Numbered from the stretch's first letter, positions 53,715 to 63,420 are shown. The stretch: DNA of 64,000 nt from Pedobacter sp. ok626 (GCF_900100435.1 NZ_FNEX01000015.1:62001-126000); one strand, 5' to 3'. The notes: generated by a model not told the origin, from the letters alone. A program made the numbers and translations.

Positions 53715-54506
53715 TCAGATCAGCCCACTTTTAATCGCCAAACTTACCAATGCAATAGCGTTAGTCGTATTGGTTTTATCATGCATATGTCGCCGGTGGT
53801 TAATAATCGTATGTGCACTAACGCACAATTTATCGGCGATCATCTTACTACTTAAACCTTCCGCCATCCACAACAGCACTTCCTTCTCACGCTTAGAAAA
53901 CAATTTGTCTTCCTCATTTAAGTAATAGATCTTTTTATAAATAGGCTCATGCTCTCCCACCCCAATACCGTCGATTTTATCAACCGTTTGTACAATTGAA
54001 TTGTGGTTACCAAAATGATTAATGTTCATGATCATGCCCATACTAAAGAGCGGATTTCTATCATTATCTGACAAAAAACAGTTGCGTTGAAGAAAGTCTT
54101 CATAAACACCCTCCCGATTTCTGATCCTTTGCGTATAAGAAAAAACATAATCTACGTGCTCCTCAGGTCTGATTTTCTTTAAAACATCCAATCTATCTGG
54201 AAAAATCTCTTTATTAAAAAGATTCAAATGATCAGGATCATAGATCTGCAGCGTATGGTTGATCCCTTCTCTTAAAAAACATTCAGAACTATAGCCAGCA
54301 AAATTATCAGACATGTTAATATACGCGCCGGTTCGATAATCCAGTAAATAAATAAAGGGAACATTGTATCTAAAAAAAGTATAAGCAAAACCATTTGCTT
54401 TGATGAAATCATCAAATGCTGTAAGACTAAATTGGCTGGACTCATGAACACGCTGCCTTAAGTTCTCCAAATAGCCAAACCACGTTGGCCTACTTTTCGT
54501 TTTCAT
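53715..54506 (-). CDS. LuxR-type regulator with PAS-like N-terminal domain
   Basis: This 263-residue protein has a C-terminal LuxR HTH (about 200-262, FSKREKEVLLWMAEGLSSKMIADKLCVSAHTI...). The N-terminal 180 residues read like a PAS fold, with IYLLDYRTGAYINMSDNFAGYS and a later YTQRIRNREGVYEDFLQRN strand pair. It is likely a one-component sensor-regulator. It is divergent from the barrel protein at 54693, which may be its target. The ligand is unknown. Confidence 0.85.
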   Translation of the reverse strand: MKTKSRPTWFGYLENLRQRVHESSQFSLTAFDDFIKANGFAYTFFRYNVPFIYLLDYRTGAYINMSDNFAGYSSECFLREGINHTLQIYDPDHLNLFNKEIFPDRLDVLKKIRPEEHVDYVFSYTQRIRNREGVYEDFLQRNCFLSDNDRNPLFSMGMIMNINHFGNHNSIVQTVDKIDGIGVGEHEPIYKKIYYLNEEDKLFSKREKEVLLWMAEGLSSKMIADKLCVSAHTIINHRRHMHDKTNTTNAIALVSLAIKSGLI

Positions 54507-54692
54507 AGCACATTTATTTGAAATGAATGACTAAATCTTAGGGAGATGTATGCTACTATACACTCAGGAAGCAAAAAAGTTTTGTTATAGTAACAGTTCT
54601 ATTTCGCAAGCCCTACTTCAACGAAAAATGACAACAAATTGCTATATACTAAAAGGTTAAGTAAGCTTAATTTTAGGTAAACATTTCACACC

Positions 54693-55541
54693 ATGAAACT
54701 TTCCCTAAACATAAGAACTCCCTGGATTTCAATATCCTGGGGTACACTGCTCCTGATAGCATTATCCGTAACAGGAGCAAGTGCTCAGTCTGAAACAGAC
54801 AGCACACGTACAGTTGCTGACACTCCTAGAGTAGAGAAAGATCCGAAACCTTACCGAAAAAATCTGTTAAAAATTAACCTCGCCGCATTAACCATGGTAA
54901 AAAGCTATAATTTTAGTTACGAGCATTTACTAGGTCGCAAAGTTAGTTTTGTAGCAGGGTACAACAAAATGTCAGAACAGACATTATCGGATCTCCAAAT
55001 TACAAAAAGAGTATCCGACAAAATATTTGATGACGGTGACAGGATAAAAGAGGACCTGGACAGGATCCGGGTTTCAAATACAGCCTATACAGCTGAATTT
55101 CGTTTTTATGGTGGCCAATTCTCCGGAGCCAGAGGTTTTTATCTCGCCTTATATGGCAGGTACGTGAATACTAAGATTAATTACGACTATGAATATGCAA
55201 CCAGTACCAGAACCTTTAACATTCCTTTAAAATCGAATTTAAAAGGATATGCGGGCGGTATCCTGCTGGGAACCCAGTTCATCATTTCCAGAACCATATC
55301 ACTCGACATCTACGCTGGGGGCCATTATGGCACCATAAAAGGCGATGCTGATGGACCAATTGACTTAACAGCAATGTCTCAACAGGACAAAAAGAACCTA
55401 AAAGACGATCTGGAGAGCACCGCGACTATACGGGATAAAAAATACTTAACTGCAGAAGTCACCAATTCGGGGGTAACCGCAAAAGTAAAAGGTCCGCTAA
55501 TTGGTATAAGAGGCGGCTTTAGTTTGGGAATTGCATTTTAA
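54693..55541 (+). CDS. outer-membrane beta-barrel protein (DUF3575-like)
   Basis: This 282-residue protein has a signal peptide (ending ASA before QSET at about residue 31). A 10-strand-like barrel includes LLKINLAALTMVKSYNFSYEHLLGRK and FRFYGG, and the final strand is RGGFSLGIAF. A hydrophilic loop at about 215-260 is charged and may be surface exposed. Function unknown. It follows a 186-bp divergent gap with the LuxR-type regulator. Confidence 0.75.
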   Translation: MKLSLNIRTPWISISWGTLLLIALSVTGASAQSETDSTRTVADTPRVEKDPKPYRKNLLKINLAALTMVKSYNFSYEHLLGRKVSFVAGYNKMSEQTLSDLQITKRVSDKIFDDGDRIKEDLDRIRVSNTAYTAEFRFYGGQFSGARGFYLALYGRYVNTKINYDYEYATSTRTFNIPLKSNLKGYAGGILLGTQFIISRTISLDIYAGGHYGTIKGDADGPIDLTAMSQQDKKNLKDDLESTATIRDKKYLTAEVTNSGVTAKVKGPLIGIRGGFSLGIAF

Positions 55542-55566
55542 GTTATCTTCCAGTCCTAAAAATAGC

Positions 55567-56568
55567 CTATAGCACCTCAACTTCTTTAACAGAGAGCTTA
55601 GTCAGTTTTACAATTTTATCAATAGGAAACCCATCTTTTTTCATTTCAAGAGCGATTTTTAAAGTTGCTCTATGGCTTCCTAATAGTAATCCCTCACTCC
55701 GCCCCTCGTTCAAACCTTCGTTTCGTCCCTCTACCCTACCTTTATCCGTTGCTCTATCTAACAATATCTCTCTAACCCCCATAGCTGTTGTTCTTCCGGT
55801 TAATTGTTCAACCTCTTTTTCAAATTTAAGCATCATTTCTGGTTTATTAAAATTCACATAATAGGCAAGAAAATCCATAATCTTTATATGCTTTTCTTTA
55901 CTCACATTTCTTTTAATCAATTCTTTAGTAAGATCAATCTTAATCCGTTTTAAATGATCATCGTCGGCATTTTTATTTTTCAAAGCAAGAAGGGCAACAA
56001 GTGCCACTATAGCAAATGGATTGGGATCTGCCCTTAGTTTCTGCTCATTCTGATCCAATAGCTTATAAGTATTAAATTCATAGCTCAGCTTGGTCCCCAA
56101 ATAATCCTCCTTATAAATCTTAGGATGGTATTTTTTATCACTATCTATTAAAATAGCGAATGCTGTAATAGAGACATTATGTTTGTCCTTTGCCCGATAA
56201 AAATATCGAAACATTCTGGTTCTTAAATCTTCGTGACCTCCTTGTCCCTGAATCTCAACATGAACTAAAATAAATTTAGACCCGCCTTCTTTTAAATGAA
56301 CCTTTACCAGTTTATCTACAAAACGAACTCCTGCAGTATTCCTTTCTGGCGGAAACAGTCTGTTAAATTCTTTATCCAGAAAAACAAACTTTTTGCTCAT
56401 ATCAAACAGCTTATCAGCATCGGGGAAAAAGAATCTTAGGAAATCCCCGAAAACATCCTCCAAAATCCCCTTCCATAATTCATCATCGCGTTTGGCCACC
56501 TTTTTTTTACTATACTTCTTTCGTTCAGGTATTACTGCATCATCACTTTCTTTGTCCCCCATATACAT
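55567..56568 (-). CDS. Rpn/PD-(D/E)XK nuclease family protein (paralogue 2)
   Basis: The form from ATG 56568 has 333 residues (ATG 56562 also fits). An N-terminal extension from 56676 looks like a spurious hydrophobic frame. It shares KRDDELWKGILEDVFGDFLRF, FLDKEFNRLFP and ILVHVEIQGQ (E-x-Q site) with paralogue 1, and the family C-terminus IDKIVKLTKLSVKEVEVL. Unlike paralogue 1 it has an EGRNEGLNEGRSEG tandem stretch of four-residue units near residue 285. Both lie within 6 kb, on the same strand. Confidence 0.82.
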   Translation of the reverse strand: MYMGDKESDDAVIPERKKYSKKKVAKRDDELWKGILEDVFGDFLRFFFPDADKLFDMSKKFVFLDKEFNRLFPPERNTAGVRFVDKLVKVHLKEGGSKFILVHVEIQGQGGHEDLRTRMFRYFYRAKDKHNVSITAFAILIDSDKKYHPKIYKEDYLGTKLSYEFNTYKLLDQNEQKLRADPNPFAIVALVALLALKNKNADDDHLKRIKIDLTKELIKRNVSKEKHIKIMDFLAYYVNFNKPEMMLKFEKEVEQLTGRTTAMGVREILLDRATDKGRVEGRNEGLNEGRSEGLLLGSHRATLKIALEMKKDGFPIDKIVKLTKLSVKEVEVL

Positions 56569-56686
56569 CTGATTTAGGCAAACTTCTCTATAACATTTGC
56601 TAAAAACAAAATACTTTACAACAAAATATAAACAATAACTAAAATAAAATGCATTTAAAATACAAATAATAAACAATAAGATACAA

Positions 56687-56881
56687 ACTGGCGTTCAGTA
56701 TTTCTCACCAAATACCTATAACTCAATGGCAAGTATCGGCTTAAAAGCTGTAGCAGCAGGCACAGCCAGTACAAACCCTACTTATAACTTTGATTCGGCC
56801 AACACAAGTACCTATGCAAAAGATTTCAATTGGGTCTAAGATATAGCTTCTAAAAGCGCTGATTTGAAAGAACAGTTTTAA
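56687..56881 (+). pseudogene. gene remnant with in-frame stop
   Basis: A single frame reads TGVQYFSPNTYNSMASIG and onward to a TAA at 56837-56839. It then continues in the same frame with DIASKSADLKEQF to a TAA at 56879-56881, followed by a terminator. The composition looks like the C-terminal end of a larger protein. No start and no upstream part are present, so it is probably a decayed fragment. Family not recognised. Confidence 0.5.
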
Positions 56882-56907
56882 TTAAAAAAACTCTTTTAGT
56901 TTAAATT

Positions 56908-56946
56908 CGACCGGGTTTGCTTTATGCAGCCCGGTCGTTTTTTTTA
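56908..56946 (+). terminator. intrinsic terminator
   Basis: CGACCGGG (56908-56915) and CCCGGTCG (56930-56937) form an 8-bp GC-rich stem followed by a run of T. It closes the remnant gene's transcript and separates it from the S9 peptidase gene. Confidence 0.88.
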
Positions 56947-56996
56947 TACACTAAAGAATCTGTAAGTTTATGCATTGCAAATGCTAAATATCAATT

Positions 56997-59405
56997 ATGA
57001 AAAAACTTATACTTCATCTATTTCTACTGACCGCATCAGCTAACCTTTACGCTCAAGATGCTGTCGATTATCAAATGCCACCAAAAGAGATGGCCGACCT
57101 ACTCCTCGCCAAACCAACACCTGCGGTTAGGATTGATAGTAAAGCAGAGTGGATGCTGTTAAGCGGTCGGAATTCTTATCCATCTGTAGAAGAACTAGCC
57201 ATGCCCGAATATCGCATTGCCGGCCTCCGTCTCAACCCCAACAATTACTCAGAAAGTAGACAAACCTATATCAACAGCCTTACACTTAAAGACATTAAGA
57301 CTGATAAAAGTTTCAGCATTATAGGTCTGCCAACTCCCTTGTTTGCCGGAAACATAATCTGGAGCCCGGACGAGAAAAAAATAGCTTTCACCAATACCAC
57401 ACAAAAAGGGGTAGATCTTTACCTCATTGATATTGCGACCAAAAAAGCGACCAAAATCAATAAGCAATTTCTTAATGTGGTACTAGGCACTGGGGTAAGC
57501 TGGCTAGATGCAAGCACCTTATTATACAAGGTTGCTGTAAAGCCCGCCAGTGCAGCACCTAAAAAACCTTTAATGCCCAAAGGACCTACAGTACAACAAA
57601 ACCTAGGCAAAGCCGCCCCAAGTGTTACCTACCAGGATTTAATCAAATCGCCGTACGACGAACAATTGTTTGAGTTTTTTGCGACCGCGCAGTTGGTTAA
57701 AAATAAAAATGGCGTAGAAACACCTATCGCTAAACCAGCAATTTATATGAGCGTAAGAAGCTCTCCTGATAAAAATTATTTGCTCATCAGAACGATAAAA
57801 AAACCTTTCTCTTACCTCTTTTCTGCAAGTGGCTTCCCCTCTACCCTAAGCATTACAGATTTAACTGGAAAACTGGTTAAAGTGCTTGCCCAACTGCCTT
57901 CAGCTGAAGGCCGACCTTCGGGTTACGACAATGTGCAGAACATACCACGAGGGTATGACTGGCGTGATGATGAACCTGCAACAATCACTTGGGCACAGCC
58001 TTTAGATAGTGGATTAATCAAAAAACAAGTTGACTTTCATGATGCCGTTTACGCCTTAAGTGCTCCTTTTAGTGGCGAAGCAAAAGAACTTTTCAAAACC
58101 CAAATGCGCTATCAGGGAACTGCCTGGGGCGATGCTTCATTGGCACTCGTAAAAGAAGGACTACGAAGCAAGCAAAAACTTAAAGCCAGTCGCTACAATA
58201 CCACAACCGGTAGCTTAGAGACTTTGTACGAACGCAACGAAACCGATGCTTACAATGATCCCGGAGATCCTGTTACCACTAAAAATAAATACGGCCGACA
58301 AGTTATTCAAGTCCTCAATAACGGCACTCAGCTATTGATGAACAACACCGTTGGTTCTTCAGCAAAAGGAGATTTACCCTTTCTTGCAAAGTTTGATCTG
58401 GGAACAAAAAAGAATGAAATCATTTGGCGCAGCGCAGAAGGAACTTACGAATATGTAGTTGATGTATTGGATGCCAATAAGCTGGTTTTATTAACCAGAA
58501 GAGAATCGCAAAAAGAGGTTCCTAACTATTTCATTAAAAATTTAGTACTCCGCATTGCCGACCGCCAGATCACCAACTTCACCAATCCTTATCCCGGTTT
58601 AGATGGTGTGACTAAAGAAAAAATCACCTACAAACGTGCCGATGGCATCGACTTAACTGGCAACTTATATCTCCCTAAAGGGTACGACAAAAACAAAGAC
58701 GCCCCCCTTCCTGTACTGATCTGGGCTTATCCACGCGAATTCAACTCTGCTGCCGATGCCGCACAAATCAGGGGTTCGAAAGATCGTTTCACCACAATTA
58801 GCTGGGCATCTCCTATTTATTGGGTTACCCAAGGCTATGCTGTACTAGACAATGCCGAAATGCCTATCGTATCTGTGGATGGGAAAAAACCAAATGACAC
58901 TTTTATTGATCAGCTAAAATTAAATGCCGAAGCAGCAATCAATAAACTGGTCGACATGAAGGTTGGCGACAGGAACCGTATGGCTGTTGGTGGCCACAGC
59001 TATGGGGCCTTTATGACTGCCAATCTACTTGCGCATACCGACTTGTTTAAAGCAGGTATTGCACGGAGTGGTGCCTACAACAGAACCCTAACTCCTTTTG
59101 GTTTCCAAAACGAAGAACGCACCTATTGGGAAGCTCCGCAACTGTATTACGAGATGAGTCCATTTAGCTATGCCAACAAAATCAAAACACCTTTACTATT
59201 GATCCATGGTGATTCCGACAACAATCCAGGAACTTTCCCGATCAATAGTGAGCGTTTATTTAACGCCATTAAAGGCTTTGGCGGCACCAGTCGTTTTGTG
59301 TTTTTACCATACGAATCACATAGTTATAGCGGTAAAGAAAACTTGCTGCATATGCTCTGGGAAATGAACACCTGGCTCAACACATACGTAAAAAACGCCA
59401 GGTAA
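56997..59405 (+). CDS. S9 family peptidase (acylaminoacyl/glutamyl endopeptidase-like)
   Basis: This 802-residue protein has a signal peptide (about 1-19, ending LYA before QDAV), a propeller with SPDEKKIAF and similar blades, and an alpha/beta hydrolase. The catalytic residues are Ser668 in GGHSYGAFMTA, Asp741 in IHGDSDNNPG and His775 in YESHSY. HxYGAF with YEMSPFSYANKIK resembles the chloroplast glutamyl endopeptidase/acylaminoacyl group. It lies 32 bp upstream of the peptide-synthetase gene on the same strand, so the two are probably one transcript. It may process or degrade the product, which is inference. Confidence 0.88.
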   Translation: MKKLILHLFLLTASANLYAQDAVDYQMPPKEMADLLLAKPTPAVRIDSKAEWMLLSGRNSYPSVEELAMPEYRIAGLRLNPNNYSESRQTYINSLTLKDIKTDKSFSIIGLPTPLFAGNIIWSPDEKKIAFTNTTQKGVDLYLIDIATKKATKINKQFLNVVLGTGVSWLDASTLLYKVAVKPASAAPKKPLMPKGPTVQQNLGKAAPSVTYQDLIKSPYDEQLFEFFATAQLVKNKNGVETPIAKPAIYMSVRSSPDKNYLLIRTIKKPFSYLFSASGFPSTLSITDLTGKLVKVLAQLPSAEGRPSGYDNVQNIPRGYDWRDDEPATITWAQPLDSGLIKKQVDFHDAVYALSAPFSGEAKELFKTQMRYQGTAWGDASLALVKEGLRSKQKLKASRYNTTTGSLETLYERNETDAYNDPGDPVTTKNKYGRQVIQVLNNGTQLLMNNTVGSSAKGDLPFLAKFDLGTKKNEIIWRSAEGTYEYVVDVLDANKLVLLTRRESQKEVPNYFIKNLVLRIADRQITNFTNPYPGLDGVTKEKITYKRADGIDLTGNLYLPKGYDKNKDAPLPVLIWAYPREFNSAADAAQIRGSKDRFTTISWASPIYWVTQGYAVLDNAEMPIVSVDGKKPNDTFIDQLKLNAEAAINKLVDMKVGDRNRMAVGGHSYGAFMTANLLAHTDLFKAGIARSGAYNRTLTPFGFQNEERTYWEAPQLYYEMSPFSYANKIKTPLLLIHGDSDNNPGTFPINSERLFNAIKGFGGTSRFVFLPYESHSYSGKENLLHMLWEMNTWLNTYVKNAR

Positions 59406-59437
59406 AATATTACATCTACTTAATACCCCAAATATAA

Positions 59438-62400
59438 ATGAGCTTAAATAGTGTGGTACTGGGCAAGCAGCACCCGGATTTTATCCGAAATGAAACTATA
59501 GGCGATATTTTCAGAGCAACCGTCAAAAATTATGGCCCAAAAACGGCCATGATATTTAACCAACAGTCGATGACCTATGCGCAGTTGGATCAGTGGAGCG
59601 ATGAAATTGCGGCTTATTTACAATCAAAAGGCATAGGCCCGGGGCATTCCGTTGGTCTATGGTGGCCGCGTAGTCTCGAACTACCCGCAGCCATTTTGGG
59701 TATTGTAAAATCTGGTGCAGCCTATGTCCCACTGGATAGGGAAATGCCTGCCGATCGCGTCCATGTAGTGATGCAGGAAGTTGGCGCAAATGCTTGTTTC
59801 AGTGATGCGCTGGAAGAACTCCATTGCCCGGTATACCAAATCCCGGCATTTCAGGAAAGCGCTACCCACACCCCATTTCCTATCGCGGCATCTCCAGATG
59901 ACAGGGCTTATGTCTTGTATACTTCTGGTAGTACCGGTAAACCGAAAGGCATTCCCATTAGTCACCGTCAAATTTGTCACCTGATCCGTTCAGAGCAAAG
60001 CGTCATCAATATCCTACCCGAGGATAAAGTTTACCAGGGCTTCTCGGTTTCTTTTGACATGTGGTGTGAAGAAACATGGATCAGTTTATACGTTGGGGCA
60101 ACCTTATGGATTGCCGATGCAACTACAGCCAAATCAATTGATGAGCTAAGCGATATCTTAAGAAACGAACGCATTACCATTTTACACGCAGTACCAAGTC
60201 TGCTTGCTGTAATAGATGATGATATACCCACTATCCGCCTGATTAATGCTGGCGGCGAAGCCTGTACCACTCAAGTCTTAAATCGCTGGAGCAAACCCGG
60301 ATACAACGTCTTTTACAACAGTTACGGTCCTACAGAAACTACGGTAACAGCCACCATGATCGCCTTAAGACCGGGCGACCTGATTACCATTGGTAATCCC
60401 CTACCCAATTATAACCTTGCCGTGGTTGATGACCTGTTCAATGTTGTACCTATGGGCACACAAGGACAGCTGATCATTTCTGGCCCCGGAGTATGCAATG
60501 GTTATGTAAACAGACCTGACCTTACTGCGGAGAAGTTTTTGGACATCCCAGAAACGCTTCAAGGTATTTTACCCGGCGACAGGATCTATTTGACAGGAGA
60601 TGCCGTGATTATGCATGAAGATGGCAGTGTCGATTTTAAAGGCCGTTTAGACGACCAGGTAAAACTTAGAGGATACCGCATTGAGCTGGGCGAAATCGAA
60701 GTAAAATTAAATGAACTGCCACAAGTATTAGCCGCAGCGGTCGCCTTAAAAAAAGATGCCAATCAACAAGACCAACTTGTCGGTTATGTAACCCTAAAAG
60801 CAGGTGCTGATTTCGAAGATCATCGATCAAGAATAGAATTGGCCAAAGCATTACCGCCATATATGGTTCCGCTGGTAATTGTCGTGCTAGACAAAATGCC
60901 AAGGCTACCGAGCGGAAAAATCAACCGCAAAGAACTACCTGTTCCACAAGTTTTGTTAGAAATGAAACCGGAAGAGCAAATCCTCATCAACGATGATGAT
61001 CCACTAAGCACTCGAGTACTCGCAGGCTTAAAATATTTATTCCCCGGCAGAGAGATCAATGTCGATGCCGATTTCTTCATGGATCTTGGTGGACACTCTT
61101 TGCTTGCCGCCTCTTTCTCTTCATGGCTCAGAAAAGATGGTGGTGTAAAACAAGCTTCACTAAAAGACATTTACACCCACCGTCCCATCAAAAACCTGAT
61201 TACAGCATGGGAACTTGCCGAAGAAAAAGCAGAAAAAAACAAAGGTACAGCCAAAGAACCGTTTCATAAAGTATCTTCCCTACGCTACTGGCTTTGTGGC
61301 ATTGCACAAGGCTTTTCCCTACTGGTTATCTACGGCTTATTTGCAGCACAAATATTTGTACCCTACCTGGGCTATTACTATGAGTTGGCAAAAAGCGAAA
61401 CCGATAAAGGCGATACCATTTACGCAATTATCACAGCCTTGGTGCTGTTCTGTTTCATTGCACCAACATTCTCCTTGCTAAGCATTGTGAGCAAATGGCT
61501 ACTACTAGGCCGCACTAAAGAGGGCGACTATCCTTTATGGGGAACTTATTACTTTAGATATTGGCTGGTTAAAACCATTCAATCTTTAGTGCCCTTACAA
61601 TTTATGAATGGTACCCCACTGTATCCTTTTTACTTACGTTTAATGGGTATGAAAATGATACCAGATGCCCAAATCAGTGCCATCACTGTTGGGATGGAAG
61701 ATTTAATAGAGGTGGGTAGCGATGTAAGTATCAGCTCCGGCGTAGTATTAAACAATGTCTGGGTAGAAAACGGCTTACTTAAACTCAGAAAGATCAAAAT
61801 TGAAGACCATGCATATATTGGTAGTGGAGCTGTAATATCAGGCGGTGCAAGCATCCAAGCCTGGGGCGAACTGCAAGACCTAAGCCATTTACAACAAGGC
61901 CAGATCATTAAACCCGGAGAAGTATGGAAAGGTAGTCCAGCCGAAAAAATTGACACTAAAACACCTGAAGAACTGCCACAGCCCCTACATGTTTCCAGCT
62001 TTACCAGAAAATCATTTGGCTTCCTTTATACCCTACTTCTGGTTATTTTCCCGATTGTAATTCTGGCTCCGCTTATTCCCGTCATCCAAATTATCAACTA
62101 CATGGATAACCAAAGCCCAGATTATGATTTCAGTTATTTTGTACATATTCCACTGCTCACGATCCTATACATCTGCCTTTACACCATCGAGACGATCGTA
62201 TTATCGAGATTGCTTCTTTACAATATTAAGCCGGGTAACTACCCAGTATATGGCGGTGTCTATGTACGCAAATGGCTGTCCGATCAATTGATATCCACCT
62301 CTCTAATTGTATTGCATCCAATGTTCGCTTCTGTATATGTATCCGCATTTTTCAGAATGCTAGGGGCTAAAATTGGCAAAAATACAGAGATTTCAACAGC

Positions 62401-63415
62401 GAGTAATGTAAGTCATACCATGCTCGAAATTGGTGACGAATCCTTTATTGCAGATGCGGTAACACTGGGAGAAGAAGACATTCGTGCCCAACGCCTAATT
62501 CTCGACAAAACCTATATTGGCAACCGGAGTTTTGTGGGTAACAGTGCATTGATCCCCCAAGGTTATAAGTTAAATGATGATATGTTAATTGGCGTATTGT
62601 CTACACCACCTACTGCAGAGCAACTACAAGCAACACCCGCAAAAGACTGGTTTGGATCACCTGCCATTTCCTTACCAAAAAGGCAAAGTAGTGGTGACTA
62701 TCCGGCATCCTTAACCACCAATCCTTCCCCAGCCAGGCGGACAGCAAGGTTTGTCATTGAAGGCTTACGGATCATCTTACCAGAAACGGTGATCATTTGC
62801 TGTAGTATTTTGTTTATTGCCTATTGCCATGACCTGGTGAAAGACCATAACCTTATGGAAATCGTTAGAGAGCTCCCTAAACTGCCATTCTACTACTTAT
62901 TTTATATGGGCATGCCGGCTATGCTGATTACCCTTGTGTTAAAGTGGACTTCGGTAGGGAAATTTAAAAAGGAACAAAATCCAATGTGGACACATAAGGT
63001 ATGGCGAAGCGAAGCCAATACCACTACTTACGAAGCACTCGCTGTTCCATTCTTACTGGAATACATGAAAGGCACCCCTTTTCTGCCTATGATGCTACGC
63101 CTGTTTGGTGTAAAATTTGGCAAACGCGTGTGGCTAAATACAACCGACATTACAGAACACGATATGGTGAGCATTGGTGATGACACTGCGCTTAACGAAG
63201 ACTGTGGCCCGCAAACACACTTATTTGAAGACCGTGTAATGAAGGTAGGTGAAGTGAAAATCGGTGCAAGATGTACTATCGGATCCAGATCAATTATCCT
63301 GTACGATAGTGAGATTGGTGACGATGTAAAATTAGAACCACTATCATTGGTGATGAAGGGCGAAAAGCTTGCCAGTGACACCGAATGGACTGGCAGTCCG
63401 ATAAGATTGACTTAA
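59438..63415 (+). CDS. Pls/PosA-type single-module non-ribosomal peptide synthetase with six-helix terminal region
   Basis: This 1325-residue protein has an adenylation domain (about 15-500) with A3 YTSGSTGKPKG (161-171), A5 NSYGPTETT, A7 YLTGDAV, A8 RLDDQVKLRGYRIELGE and A10 Lys494. A carrier domain (about 515-590) has GGHSLL with phosphopantetheine Ser554. Six membrane helices come in three pairs (about 618-685, 862-927 and 1111-1170), alternating with three soluble domains that show left-handed helix-like hexapeptide patterns. There is no condensation or thioesterase domain. This is the plan of Pls-type enzymes that make homopolymers such as epsilon-poly-lysine or delta-poly-ornithine. The adenylation pocket starts Asp207, Met208, Glu211. 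Confidence 0.93.
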   Translation: MSLNSVVLGKQHPDFIRNETIGDIFRATVKNYGPKTAMIFNQQSMTYAQLDQWSDEIAAYLQSKGIGPGHSVGLWWPRSLELPAAILGIVKSGAAYVPLDREMPADRVHVVMQEVGANACFSDALEELHCPVYQIPAFQESATHTPFPIAASPDDRAYVLYTSGSTGKPKGIPISHRQICHLIRSEQSVINILPEDKVYQGFSVSFDMWCEETWISLYVGATLWIADATTAKSIDELSDILRNERITILHAVPSLLAVIDDDIPTIRLINAGGEACTTQVLNRWSKPGYNVFYNSYGPTETTVTATMIALRPGDLITIGNPLPNYNLAVVDDLFNVVPMGTQGQLIISGPGVCNGYVNRPDLTAEKFLDIPETLQGILPGDRIYLTGDAVIMHEDGSVDFKGRLDDQVKLRGYRIELGEIEVKLNELPQVLAAAVALKKDANQQDQLVGYVTLKAGADFEDHRSRIELAKALPPYMVPLVIVVLDKMPRLPSGKINRKELPVPQVLLEMKPEEQILINDDDPLSTRVLAGLKYLFPGREINVDADFFMDLGGHSLLAASFSSWLRKDGGVKQASLKDIYTHRPIKNLITAWELAEEKAEKNKGTAKEPFHKVSSLRYWLCGIAQGFSLLVIYGLFAAQIFVPYLGYYYELAKSETDKGDTIYAIITALVLFCFIAPTFSLLSIVSKWLLLGRTKEGDYPLWGTYYFRYWLVKTIQSLVPLQFMNGTPLYPFYLRLMGMKMIPDAQISAITVGMEDLIEVGSDVSISSGVVLNNVWVENGLLKLRKIKIEDHAYIGSGAVISGGASIQAWGELQDLSHLQQGQIIKPGEVWKGSPAEKIDTKTPEELPQPLHVSSFTRKSFGFLYTLLLVIFPIVILAPLIPVIQIINYMDNQSPDYDFSYFVHIPLLTILYICLYTIETIVLSRLLLYNIKPGNYPVYGGVYVRKWLSDQLISTSLIVLHPMFASVYVSAFFRMLGAKIGKNTEISTASNVSHTMLEIGDESFIADAVTLGEEDIRAQRLILDKTYIGNRSFVGNSALIPQGYKLNDDMLIGVLSTPPTAEQLQATPAKDWFGSPAISLPKRQSSGDYPASLTTNPSPARRTARFVIEGLRIILPETVIICCSILFIAYCHDLVKDHNLMEIVRELPKLPFYYLFYMGMPAMLITLVLKWTSVGKFKKEQNPMWTHKVWRSEANTTTYEALAVPFLLEYMKGTPFLPMMLRLFGVKFGKRVWLNTTDITEHDMVSIGDDTALNEDCGPQTHLFEDRVMKVGEVKIGARCTIGSRSIILYDSEIGDDVKLEPLSLVMKGEKLASDTEWTGSPIRLT

Positions 63416-63420
63416 TCCTT

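Noticed and set aside
55690..55735. Repeated codons giving EGRNEGLNEGRSEG considered as a CRISPR or satellite repeat
   Set aside because: The repeat is short, in frame inside a coding region and without spacers.
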